Below are positions 1-6,468 of a stretch of DNA of 6,468 nucleotides, in pieces. The stretch is from Nitrospinaceae bacterium (lineage in GTDB: Bacteria; Nitrospinota; Nitrospinia; Nitrospinales; VA-1). Where the stretch lies: positions 1 to 6,468 of the forward strand of contig JAJDBI010000077.1 of the NCBI GenBank assembly GCA_029261435.1, given 5' to 3'. The notes beneath the pieces are model-generated. The model was given only the letters and a program-made list of their open reading frames with translations, had not been told where the DNA came from and made no database searches. Position 1 is the first letter of the stretch, and every line of letters begins with the position of its first letter. The position numbers were made by a program, and so were the translations under genes.

Positions 1-2549
1 ATATCAACAGAATAAAAATTTCTTCCGGTGGGAAGAATTGTGGCCATTCCTCTCGTCGGAGCTCCTGAAGGACCCGGTTCGACAAATTCTCCATTCAAGG
101 CTTCCATGAGGTGGATCAGTTCATCATCAACTTGTTTTAACTTGGGATAAATGTCTTTCAATAGAAAATGGATTGTTCTGGACAGGTCAGGTACGGGAAC
201 GCCCAACAAGGATTCTATATGACTGTCAATTGTTGCCGGAATATTGATATCATTTTTAATGCAATGATCAAGAATTGTGAAAGAAAGGGTGTCGAACATC
301 TGCAACAAATCGCCTCGGGATTCGACAAGTTTTCCGTAAAAATTCAAAATTGCATCAGGAATTATGCAGTCTAATTCTTCAGATTGATTAATAAAATAAG
401 AAGTGTCCTTGATACCGCAAACCTGCATAAAACAGGATTGTGTGCCTTTATAAGGAGGGGTATCAATTCTTGCCAAACTGACAAACAGATTTATGAGTTG
501 TTCTCCTTTGGGAATTTTACCGAGTATGTGCAGACCTTCACGAATCTGTGTATTCCCGATTTCGCAGAGAAAACCATTGATAGCTTTTCTATATTCTTTA
601 AAATGCTCAGGAGGTGTGTCAAAGCCAAGGTCATGATTGATGTTATTGGTTTCACAGAGTTCCCATATTTGAGTCTGAATAATGTCCAATTTGTCGGGAT
701 CCACACTCTGGATATAGGTCCACTCTTCAATCAATTGTTCGATCCGCGCCAGATCGTCATATAGGTCTGCCCTTGTCATGGGCGGCACCATATGGTCGAT
801 TAATACAGAATGGGTCCTCCGTTTTGCCTGTGAACCTTCTCCGGGATTATTGATGATGAAATAATAAAAGAAGGGAAGGTCATAAATAGCTAAATCTGGA
901 TAACAGGTTTCTGCCAACGCAACGGATTTTCCTGGCAACCACTCAAGGTTGCCATGTTTTCCCATATGAATTACAGCATCTGCATTAAAACCCTCTTTAA
1001 TCCAGCGGTAAAAGGCCAGGTAGTGATGAGTCGGTACAATTTCAGGGCTATGATAAATTGCGACAGGATTTTCGCCGAATCCTCGTGGAGGTTGTATACC
1101 CACAAATACATTTTTGAAAAAAAGTCCGGGTAAATAAAATTTGTCCTTGTGGATATATACATTTCCGGGAGGTTGGCCCCAGTCCCTTGCCATTTCTGAC
1201 TGATTCTTTTTGGGGAAGGATTCGTGCCAATCCTTATAGTCGTTTGATTCGACTTGCGCCGGAGCCAGTTCAATCTGGGTTTCCGTTAAAAACTCGGTGT
1301 CGTAAGTGACCTGATCAATCAAAGCATGAATAAGGTCATCGCCGTTTTCTGGAATGTCGTCTATATCGTAGCCATTTTTCTTGAGCTCTCGTAGAACCGA
1401 AATCAAGGATGCTGGAGTATCCAGTCCAACTGCGTTACCGATTCTGGCATTCTGAGTTGGGTAGTTTGTCAGGATAATAGCTACTTTTTTATCCTTATTT
1501 TCTTTGAAAGCCAGTTCAGCAAAGTTATTGGCAAGAGAAACCAGGCGTTCAACACGCTCAGCATTGCCTTTGTATAAAGGCATTGTTTTGCCATTTTTCT
1601 GAACTTGTTCGACAAATCCAATAGGGTGCGCGATGACTTTACCATCAAATTCAGGCATGACCACTTTCATGGCCATGTCGCGGGGGCTAAGACCCTTTGG
1701 GTTTTCGAGCCAGTCTTTCTCGGACTCGGAGCTGTAAAGAGCATGAAGCACAGGGCGGTTCAGGTTAACAAATAACCCATCGCCATCTTTATTGCCCTGC
1801 ACTACGTTGCCTGTGGTTGCTAAATCAGCTGTTGCGTAGGACAAACAATCAATCACCACGTCTGCAATGCATTCATCCGCGATGAGGATTTTTTCAATAG
1901 GGTGTGCTTCACCCGCCGATTGTTTCATCGTACTGCAGTATATGGGGAGGGCAATGGACCCGGATTTTTCGATAGACTCAACTAACATCTGGATAGGTTC
2001 AAAATCATTGGCAAGAAAATGTGCTCTATAAAAAAGAATGGCGATGATTTTTTTAATGGATTTGCCTGATCCTTGTCTTGAAGAAATGTCTTCATATCCC
2101 GGTAGCAGGCCAAAATCGGGGCAAGTTTCTGGTCCTACGTAACCCAGGGATGTTCCCAGATATTGATCGCTCAAAAACTTCAACGACTCCTTCAGGTTTG
2201 GCAGGGAGAAAGATTCGTAATAGGAAAGAAGTTGATTGCATGTATCAAGAGACGCCGTGGACAGGGCAAGCACAGAGGGATCATCATTTTTGTATCCGGG
2301 GAGGCAGAGAAAGGGAAAGTTGTTTTTTATGGCAACGGAATTGATCTGCGTCAAGATTTCTCCCTGAAACGAAAGTCCGCCAAAATTTTTTGAAACTACA
2401 ACATCTTTTGCGTTTAATCGGGATTCATACTGGGAGAACTCCGAAAGATAATCGGCATGGACTTCGAGTCCCAAGTCTCGGAACGTATCCAGGTTTTCTG
2501 AAAAGAGATGTAAGTCTGAAGAAACGGATACAAAGAAATAGATTGCCAT
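1..2549 (-). CDS. cobN: Cobaltochelatase large subunit CobN, 5' part (runs off left edge)
   Basis: This is the porphyrin/corrin-binding subunit of the ATP-dependent cobaltochelatase, which inserts cobalt into hydrogenobyrinic acid a,c-diamide in the cytoplasm. My own translation of the minus strand gives 849 uninterrupted codons from ATG at 2549, and the frame is still open at base 1; CobN proteins usually run to about 1200-1400 residues, so roughly the last third lies outside. Family hallmarks are clear: N-terminal MAIYFFVSVSS; NYPTQNARIGNAVGLDTPAS near residues 359-378; HMGKHGNLEWLPGKS from residue 528; NPGEGSQAKRR near 566-576; MVPPMTRADLYDDL just after; and PSGAPTRGMA at about 827-836. 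An in-frame TAA sits immediately before the ATG, so no earlier start is possible. No convincing Shine-Dalgarno lies in the 17-base gap after the chelatase gene, which suggests translational coupling to it. The related ChlH/BchH (Mg-chelatase) is the alternative, but the B12 neighbours and CobN-type motifs make CobN far more likely. Confidence 0.96.
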   Translation of the reverse strand, partial: MAIYFFVSVSSDLHLFSENLDTFRDLGLEVHADYLSEFSQYESRLNAKDVVVSKNFGGLSFQGEILTQINSVAIKNNFPFLCLPGYKNDDPSVLALSTASLDTCNQLLSYYESFSLPNLKESLKFLSDQYLGTSLGYVGPETCPDFGLLPGYEDISSRQGSGKSIKKIIAILFYRAHFLANDFEPIQMLVESIEKSGSIALPIYCSTMKQSAGEAHPIEKILIADECIADVVIDCLSYATADLATTGNVVQGNKDGDGLFVNLNRPVLHALYSSESEKDWLENPKGLSPRDMAMKVVMPEFDGKVIAHPIGFVEQVQKNGKTMPLYKGNAERVERLVSLANNFAELAFKENKDKKVAIILTNYPTQNARIGNAVGLDTPASLISVLRELKKNGYDIDDIPENGDDLIHALIDQVTYDTEFLTETQIELAPAQVESNDYKDWHESFPKKNQSEMARDWGQPPGNVYIHKDKFYLPGLFFKNVFVGIQPPRGFGENPVAIYHSPEIVPTHHYLAFYRWIKEGFNADAVIHMGKHGNLEWLPGKSVALAETCYPDLAIYDLPFFYYFIINNPGEGSQAKRRTHSVLIDHMVPPMTRADLYDDLARIEQLIEEWTYIQSVDPDKLDIIQTQIWELCETNNINHDLGFDTPPEHFKEYRKAINGFLCEIGNTQIREGLHILGKIPKGEQLINLFVSLARIDTPPYKGTQSCFMQVCGIKDTSYFINQSEELDCIIPDAILNFYGKLVESRGDLLQMFDTLSFTILDHCIKNDINIPATIDSHIESLLGVPVPDLSRTIHFLLKDIYPKLKQVDDELIHLMEALNGEFVEPGPSGAPTRGMATILPTGRNFYSVD

Positions 2550-2566
2550 TTATTAGATACAAAGAT

Positions 2567-4354
2567 TCAAAGAGAAATCTTTCCTTGAAGAAGGGTGTCT
2601 TCCATTGCCATATAGCGGCCATCAAAGATAGTGACCATTTTTTGCAGGAGGAAGGAGCGGTTATACTTTTGATTGGAGTCTACAATGAAATTATTCAGAT
2701 TAAGTTTTTTGATGCGCTTCCCCAGCCATTGCAAGTCTTCTGTAATTGAATTGCGGAAGGGGACGTTCAGTTTTCCGTCGGATATCACCACAAGTAAATT
2801 TGTTAAAAACTTGTTTTGCATGTGGAAACTTTCAACAAGATTTAGTGCACTATCAATAGCATGTAGTAAGGGAGTTCTCCCTTTTGCCTTGATGGAGTTC
2901 ATAACTTGATCAATCTGTAAAAAATTGCGGGTAGGTTTTAGTACTATATTGGCCCGGTCCCCCTGTGTGCCTACAACTGCAACAAAGTTTTTCTTCTGGT
3001 AATCATTCTTGAGTATTCTTTGCATCAGACCCTTGGCATAGGAAAGACGCTGTGAAGTTCCCATAGAAGCTGATGTGTCAATAACAAGGACATGCAACTC
3101 CTTGCGTCCTGAAATTCTCCGTTTGAAGCGAAGGTCGCTGGTGTCAATTTCAGAAAGTTTTCTTTTGCCTCTCCGGATGCCCTTAAGAAGAGTAGGGAAA
3201 AAGGCAATTTCGGACTGGTTTGCCGTATTAATATTTGAATCTAACGAGCCAATCACTTTGCCTCGCCGAACTTTTTGTTTTGGGTCTACTGTTTTTCCGG
3301 TTACGTTATTTTGAGCCGCATTTGTGATGATATCAAGGGTTTCAAAGTTTTGTGTTGCCGGTGGCTGTTCGGTTTGGAATGATTGCGATTGATTGCCAGA
3401 TTGGGGGTTCGGAGTTTCATTTTGAGTTTCATTTTGAGTTTCATTTTTTGTTTGATCGTCAGGGGTGTCATTTGAGGGTGGGGTAGGAAGAGAATCGGTG
3501 CGGTGATTCAAGGTATATTCCGTAGCACGGTATATGTCCCCCTCATTGACCTCCTGTCTGCCAGATAAGGCTGCCAGGGTTTTAGCCGTTTTGCAAATGA
3601 TAATGTCGACGCGGTGTCCTTCTACATTGGCTTGTAAAGCAAGGCTTATGGCTAATTCCAAATTCTTCTCGCTTAAGGTCACCTTTGAAAGCAGTTGCCT
3701 GGCTTTTTCAATGGACTCGCCAATACTGTTTTCTTTGGGTAGCCAGTTTTCGGCAAAACCCTGCTTTTCTTCTTCCCACTCCAGCCTTCGACAAACAATT
3801 TCTTTTCTTGTAGGAATTTCTGTTTCAGTTTTTATTTTTGCAGATATTCCGAACCGATCCAGAAGTTGTGGACGCAACTCACCTTCTTCAGGATTCATGG
3901 TTCCAATCAGGATGAAGTTTGCAGGGTGTTCGTGACTTATTCCCTCTCTTTCAATTCGGTTGACTCCCATCGCGGCGGCATCAAGGATTACATCAACGAG
4001 GTGGTCTTCCAGCAAATTTACCTCATCGATATAAATTATCCCTCCGTTTGCTTTATGCAACAGACCGTATTCAATTTGAACTTGTTCCGATTTAAGAGTG
4101 TCAGGTATATTAATGGTCCCCACAATCATTTCCTCGGTGGCTGACAGAGGAAGTTCAACCAGAGGAACTTCTTTGTTAGAAGAAATCAACCCTAAAATAT
4201 TTTTTAATCCTCTTACAGCTGTTGATTTTGCCGTTCCTTTTTCACCAAAAATCAAGACACCGCCAATTGCTGGGTTGATGGCATTTAAAATCAAGGCCTC
4301 CTTCAGTTTTTCCTGGCCAACGATCGCAGAAAAAGGGAAATACGGTGATGTCAT
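2567..4354 (-). CDS. chlID: Fused ChlI-ChlD type chelatase subunit (AAA+ ATPase plus VWA domain), probable CobN motor
   Basis: A 595-residue protein joining the two small subunits of magnesium-chelatase type enzymes; next to cobN it most likely supplies ATP-driven remodelling for cobalt insertion. The AAA+ module covers about residues 5-285: Walker A GEKGTAKST (37-45), Walker B IIYIDE (106-111), sensor-1 Asn in GTMNPEEGELRPQLLDRFG (151-169) with candidate arginine fingers R161/R167, and a sensor-2 Arg in GHRVD (R248). Residues about 286-360 are a low-complexity linker rich in Asn, Gln, Thr and Pro, including three NETQ-like units. A basic stretch (about 361-418) precedes the VWA domain (about 419-590), whose MIDAS metal site is complete: D426-T-S428-A-S430, T494 and D526 in ISDG. 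The ATP site looks intact, whereas the AAA+ half of many stand-alone ChlD proteins is degenerate; this fits one chain doing both jobs. ATG at 4354 follows AGG by 5 bases. A role with a Mg-chelatase cannot be excluded from this gene alone, but nothing in the window suggests chlorophyll synthesis. Confidence 0.9.
   Translation of the reverse strand: MTSPYFPFSAIVGQEKLKEALILNAINPAIGGVLIFGEKGTAKSTAVRGLKNILGLISSNKEVPLVELPLSATEEMIVGTINIPDTLKSEQVQIEYGLLHKANGGIIYIDEVNLLEDHLVDVILDAAAMGVNRIEREGISHEHPANFILIGTMNPEEGELRPQLLDRFGISAKIKTETEIPTRKEIVCRRLEWEEEKQGFAENWLPKENSIGESIEKARQLLSKVTLSEKNLELAISLALQANVEGHRVDIIICKTAKTLAALSGRQEVNEGDIYRATEYTLNHRTDSLPTPPSNDTPDDQTKNETQNETQNETPNPQSGNQSQSFQTEQPPATQNFETLDIITNAAQNNVTGKTVDPKQKVRRGKVIGSLDSNINTANQSEIAFFPTLLKGIRRGKRKLSEIDTSDLRFKRRISGRKELHVLVIDTSASMGTSQRLSYAKGLMQRILKNDYQKKNFVAVVGTQGDRANIVLKPTRNFLQIDQVMNSIKAKGRTPLLHAIDSALNLVESFHMQNKFLTNLLVVISDGKLNVPFRNSITEDLQWLGKRIKKLNLNNFIVDSNQKYNRSFLLQKMVTIFDGRYMAMEDTLLQGKISL
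3412..3447 (-). repeat. Three perfect 12-bp tandem repeats inside the chelatase linker
   Basis: The plus strand reads GAGTTTCATTTT three times in a row (3412-3423, 3424-3435, 3436-3447). On the coding strand each unit encodes Asn-Glu-Thr plus a neighbouring Gln/Lys, giving TKNETQNETQNETPN at residues 302-316. The unit length is a multiple of three, so copy-number change by slippage would lengthen or shorten the flexible linker between the AAA+ and VWA domains without breaking the frame. Confidence 0.9.
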
Positions 4355-4359
4355 GGTTA

Positions 4360-4362
4360 CCT
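4360..4362 (-). promoter_or_regulatory. Short Shine-Dalgarno for the chelatase gene
   Basis: On the coding strand, AGG in the context ACAGGTAACC lies 5 bases before ATG at 4354. It is a minimal but well-spaced ribosome binding site, and supports this start for the chelatase protein, whose AAA+ domain begins only a few residues later. Confidence 0.5.
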
Positions 4363-4374
4363 GTAGGTTTAATG

Positions 4375-4388
4375 TTTAACGGGTTAAA
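4375..4388 (-). promoter_or_regulatory. Perfect inverted repeat, possible operator
   Basis: The coding strand reads TTTAAC CC GTTAAA: two perfect 6-base arms around a 2-base centre, lying between cbiE and the chelatase gene. It shares one base with the end of a TATAAT hexamer and spans the expected transcription start. A 2-base centre is too short for an RNA hairpin loop without opening base pairs, and no T-run follows, so a terminator is unlikely. A binding site for a dimeric regulator is the more sensible reading, but it is inferred from symmetry and position alone. A chance AT-rich palindrome remains possible. Confidence 0.35.
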
Positions 4389-4414
4389 TTATATTTAGTT
4401 ATTAATTGAACCAA
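4388..4414 (-). promoter_or_regulatory. Candidate internal sigma-70-type promoter for chelatase gene and cobN
   Basis: A perfect -10 hexamer TATAAT lies at 4393-4388 on the coding strand, just after the cbiE stop codon. The best -35 is TTGGTT at 4414-4409, inside the end of cbiE, with a spacer of 15 bases, which is shorter than the preferred 17. The expected start point is near 4381, leaving a leader of about 26 bases before ATG at 4354. The cbiE-chelatase gap is the longest in the operon (40 bases) and is markedly AT-rich. AT-rich sequence yields TATAAT by chance, so this is tentative. Confidence 0.35.
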
Positions 4415-5057
4415 TGACCATAATGGAAACATCTGAAAATTTATCTTTGCAATTTTCCAGAGTTAGACTGTACGATTTTTCTTCTGGCCAGGTCAGATGC
4501 TCAAATACATTAACTTTTGTTTCTGAAGGAATTCCCTGTTCGATCAGATAGCGACTGATTTCAGCTGGCATGAAATCCCAGGGTAAAGGGATGACGATTG
4601 CAGACTTGCCCATTTTTAAAGCTGAGACCAAAAACTCCTTATCCTGTGAAATGTCTCCGCGTTTATGAAATGTTAAAAATACACTGGTCTCAAAGGCCGT
4701 CAGAGTTCTGGATGCTGCGATTTGGGCGGAACTTATTCCGGGTATTATTACGGGATTGGATTCATGGCAGTCGTTGTTAATTCTTTCCAGATATTCATAG
4801 CCTGAAAAATTAACATCTCCCATGAAGCAAACTACGCATGTTTTACCTGCCCGGGATAATTCTCCTACTTGCTCAAGCTTTTGACTCTGATCTTTGTAGC
4901 CCATCGATATACGAACAGCGTTAGGGTTGAAGTGTTTCTCAGCCAGGTTCAAAACCGTTTCAAAGCCTGAAATAACATCGGCATCCTGCAATAGCAAAAC
5001 AGTCTTATGGGGCAACATATCTGGATCACCGGGTCCAATTCCTACGGCATATATCAT
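4395..5057 (-). CDS. cbiE: Precorrin-6Y (cobalt-precorrin-7) C5-methyltransferase CbiE
   Basis: A 220-residue SAM-dependent methyltransferase of the tetrapyrrole methylase fold. CbiE (equal to the N-terminal part of CobL) methylates C5 of the corrin ring at the precorrin-6B/7 stage. Supporting motifs are the N-terminal glycine-rich loop GIGPGDPDML (6-15), the mid-protein GDVNFSG (80-86) matching the family's GDPxFxG SAM-site segment, PGISSAQIAASR (106-117), and LPWDFMPAEI (158-167) followed by a terminal FSDVSIMVIG typical of CbiE. The length fits stand-alone CbiE (about 200-240); there is no C-terminal CbiT domain for C15 methylation and decarboxylation. Only two bases separate its ATG from the permease stop codon, and its Shine-Dalgarno lies inside the permease gene, so translation is probably coupled. 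Other precorrin methylases (CobI, CobJ, CobM, CobF) share the fold, but the WDFMP-type segment and C-terminus favour CbiE. Confidence 0.9.
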   Translation of the reverse strand: MIYAVGIGPGDPDMLPHKTVLLLQDADVISGFETVLNLAEKHFNPNAVRISMGYKDQSQKLEQVGELSRAGKTCVVCFMGDVNFSGYEYLERINNDCHESNPVIIPGISSAQIAASRTLTAFETSVFLTFHKRGDISQDKEFLVSALKMGKSAIVIPLPWDFMPAEISRYLIEQGIPSETKVNVFEHLTWPEEKSYSLTLENCKDKFSDVSIMVIGSINN

Positions 5058-5059
5058 TA

Positions 5060-5674
5060 TTATGTTCCTAGTAATTTGATTCCAATGGTCACAGAAAAAA
5101 TAGCAACAACAAACCGGACCTTGGGCAGGTAACCCGAAAAGTTTTTATTCAAGCCAATATTCTGCATGAAAAAACCGTAAAGGCTCATGGTTAAAATCAT
5201 TCCAAAACAAAATAAACCTACATAGAGGAAAACGGACAGGATGGACTCAGTCAGCGCAACTGGAATAAGCAAAAAGATAGAAGCCGACCCGGCGACACCA
5301 TGTAAAACCCCCATGCCAAATAATTTGGATCCTGAAAACTGAGAATGCTCTGGCCCAGCTCTCTTCAGCCTCGTGCTGTGTTTTACTTCCTGAAAGAATA
5401 CAATCAGTCCCAGGAAGATCATGGTTGCACCAACCATTTGTTCGGCAGAGGTGCTCATTAGGGCCATAAATGCGGAGTTGAGTGAGAAAGTCAATCCTGA
5501 TAGAACCAGTAGGGTGATACTGTGCCCCAAAGCCCATTTGAGTGCCAGTTTCATGGAGTTCTTCAGGGAATCCTTGTTCAGTATCAAAGTGGATACTGTC
5601 ACAATATGATCCGCCTCCAAGGCATGGAGACACCCCAAAAATAACCCACCTGCTAAAAACCAAATATTTTCCAT
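5060..5674 (-). CDS. NicO-family nickel/cobalt membrane permease, probable cobalt uptake
   Basis: A 204-residue integral membrane protein with about six hydrophobic segments (roughly residues 3-17, 42-62, 78-95, 119-140, 143-168, 184-202). The first segment carries HALEADH (H17, D22, H23), the HX4DH metal-binding signature of NiCoT/NicO transporters; GHS at 50-52 and GVLHGVAGSAS at 122-132 are further conserved polar spots of the UreH/NicO-like branch. Its place between cobK and cbiE, with tiny gaps, points to cobalt import for the corrin ring, although the sequence cannot separate cobalt from nickel, nor import from RcnA-like export. The long His-rich loop typical of RcnA is absent, which favours uptake. 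The start ATG at 5674 has only a weak, close Shine-Dalgarno-like AGAGAA, 18 bases after the cobK stop. The family assignment is firm; substrate is inference from context. Confidence 0.85.
   Translation of the reverse strand: MENIWFLAGGLFLGCLHALEADHIVTVSTLILNKDSLKNSMKLALKWALGHSITLLVLSGLTFSLNSAFMALMSTSAEQMVGATMIFLGLIVFFQEVKHSTRLKRAGPEHSQFSGSKLFGMGVLHGVAGSASIFLLIPVALTESILSVFLYVGLFCFGMILTMSLYGFFMQNIGLNKNFSGYLPKVRFVVAIFSVTIGIKLLGT
5065..5069 (-). promoter_or_regulatory. Shine-Dalgarno of cbiE inside the permease gene
   Basis: The coding strand shows AGGAA within the last sense codons of the permease (CTA GGA ACA TAA), 7 bases before the cbiE ATG at 5057. This placement means ribosomes finishing the permease are delivered to the cbiE start, and it fixes the cbiE start, because the protein's GIGPGD loop begins at residue 6. 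Confidence 0.7.
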
Positions 5675-5692
5675 AAATTCTCTAGAGGGAAT

Positions 5693-6454
5693 CTAGTATT
5701 TTGAATTGTTTACAAAGTTTACTACATCATTCCCATTGTGAAACAAATTTGGGTATGTTAATTCAGGCCGTTTGATAATTATAACGGGGATCCCGAGTTG
5801 CTTTGCCGCATCAATTTTTTGCGGAACTCCTCCTTCTTTCCCAGAAGATTTTGTGACCACGCAATCAATTGAAAAATCTTTCATCATTACATGGTTCATT
5901 GAAATACTGAAAGGACCTTGAATGGCGATTATTCTATCAGGCGAAATGTCTTTGGACAATAAATCCTCAATCAATTGAGGATCAGGGAGCATCCTGATAA
6001 AAACTCGCCCACGGAGCTCGTCACAGAGAAAGTCCTCAATCCTTTTGGAGCCCAGTGTCAGTAAAATTCTTTTTCCAAGTGATTTTGCTTTTTCGGCTGC
6101 TTCTTTTACATTATTTACATAGTAAATATTTTCCCCTGTTATCGATTCTTCTGGCCGTTCATAGCGAATGTAAGGAATACCTTTCTTCTGGCAGAACCGC
6201 ATTAAGTTCTTACTGATTTCCAGTGCATAAGGGTGTGTTGCGTCAATCACTTTTTTGGGGCTTTCTCGTTCTCCCAGTGAAAATATTTCATCCTCATTCA
6301 TTCTTCCTGTTTCAATGATATTCGGCGGTAAAGATTCTGCTGCGACTGCTTTTCCATACTGGCTTGCCACAAATACCTTTAGAGAGTAGTTATTTGAAAT
6401 CAGATCCCGGGCAATTTTATTTCCATCTGAAGTTCCAGAGAATAGCCAGAGCAC
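5693..6454 (-). CDS. cobK: Precorrin-6A reductase CobK/CbiJ
   Basis: A 253-residue cytoplasmic reductase, the normal length for CobK, which uses NADPH to reduce precorrin-6A to precorrin-6B. Recognisable family motifs, in order, are the N-terminal nucleotide-binding GTSDG (7-11), DATHPYA (71-77), RYERP (97-101), LLTLGSKRIEDF (131-142), a conserved RMLPDP (154-159), QGPFS (169-173), TKSSGKEGG (201-209) and the C-terminal GIPVIIIKRP (221-230). The start is GTG at 6454, supported by a good Shine-Dalgarno and by the fact that the family begins with a short hydrophobic strand directly before GTSxG. The frame upstream stays open to the window edge (14 bases), so an earlier start cannot be strictly excluded. 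It is the first gene seen in this operon segment; the TAA at 6458-6456 could be the stop of an upstream gene, but too little is visible to say. Its product feeds the CbiE step encoded two genes on. Confidence 0.93.
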   Translation of the reverse strand: MLWLFSGTSDGNKIARDLISNNYSLKVFVASQYGKAVAAESLPPNIIETGRMNEDEIFSLGERESPKKVIDATHPYALEISKNLMRFCQKKGIPYIRYERPEESITGENIYYVNNVKEAAEKAKSLGKRILLTLGSKRIEDFLCDELRGRVFIRMLPDPQLIEDLLSKDISPDRIIAIQGPFSISMNHVMMKDFSIDCVVTKSSGKEGGVPQKIDAAKQLGIPVIIIKRPELTYPNLFHNGNDVVNFVNNSKY

Positions 6455-6459
6455 TTTAT

Positions 6460-6465
6460 TCTCCC
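6460..6465 (-). promoter_or_regulatory. Strong Shine-Dalgarno deciding the GTG start of cobK
   Basis: On the coding strand GGGAGA lies 5 bases before GTG at 6454. This strong, well-spaced site is the main reason to accept a GTG start rather than an ATG further inside or an upstream extension. Confidence 0.75.
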
Positions 6466-6468
6466 GGG

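Noticed and set aside
168..764. Two plus-strand open frames (168-374 and 384-764) within the left part.
   Set aside because: The minus-strand frame here translates without interruption into strongly conserved CobN sequence; the plus-strand frames are antisense shadows with no recognisable protein character.
1..2549. Possibility that the large partial gene is a magnesium chelatase ChlH/BchH.
   Set aside because: Neighbouring cobK, cbiE and a cobalt/nickel permease, and CobN-type segments such as NYPTQNARIGNAVGLDTPAS and HMGKHGNLEWLPGKS, fit CobN; no chlorophyll gene is visible.
2078..2749. Plus-strand open frames (2078-2344, 2163-2393, 2390-2749) across the cobN start and chelatase end.
   Set aside because: They lie antisense to the CobN N-terminus and the VWA domain, overlap each other, and show no domain, ribosome site or conserved motif.
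3534..4379. Plus-strand open frames (3534-3935, 3866-4144, 4098-4379) opposite the AAA+ domain.
   Set aside because: Walker A, Walker B and sensor motifs are all on the minus strand; the opposing frames overlap each other and look like codon-bias shadows.
5247..5663. A second minus-strand open frame of 138 codons inside the permease gene.
   Set aside because: It is in another frame of the same DNA; the 204-residue frame has membrane segments and the HX4DH motif, while this one has no coherent hydrophobic pattern or start site of its own.
5677..5692. Imperfect inverted repeat ATTCTCT AG AGGGAAT filling the cobK-permease gap and covering the weak ribosome site.
   Set aside because: One arm position mismatches and the centre is only two bases, so a stable RNA hairpin is doubtful; it has no T-run and is not a terminator.

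Overview
This window is one compact segment of a cobalamin (vitamin B12) biosynthesis operon. All five recognised genes lie on the minus strand, so transcription runs from the right edge to the left edge. In transcription order they are: cobK (precorrin-6A reductase, GTG start), a NicO-family nickel/cobalt permease, cbiE (precorrin-6Y C5-methyltransferase), a fused ChlI-ChlD type AAA+/VWA chelatase subunit, and cobN (large cobaltochelatase subunit, cut by the left edge after 849 codons). Gaps are 18, 2, 40 and 17 bases, and no stretch over 300 bases lacks a gene. I see no RNA gene, mobile element, CRISPR array, cobalamin riboswitch or terminator.

The genes form one pathway. CobK and CbiE act on neighbouring corrin-ring intermediates (precorrin-6A reduction, then methylation of precorrin-6B). 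The permease probably brings in cobalt. CobN and the ChlI-ChlD fusion would then insert cobalt into hydrogenobyrinic acid a,c-diamide using ATP. CobK and CbiE-type names occur in both routes to B12, but CobN marks the late-cobalt-insertion ('aerobic') route. The motor is of the magnesium-chelatase type (ChlI/ChlD) rather than CobS/CobT, a known alternative in several bacterial lineages.

The host is a bacterium with moderate-to-low GC by eye and Shine-Dalgarno-like start sites at most genes. The sequence alone does not let me name the phylum. Reading frames are intact and the genes look alike in base composition, so I see no sign of recent insertion or decay.

The least expected signal is in the 40-base gap before the chelatase gene. 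There, on the coding strand, a perfect TATAAT directly abuts a perfect 6+2+6 inverted repeat (TTTAAC CC GTTAAA), which resembles a promoter with an operator at its start point. I do not see an undescribed system here; it is a well-preserved B12 operon with a few points worth checking.
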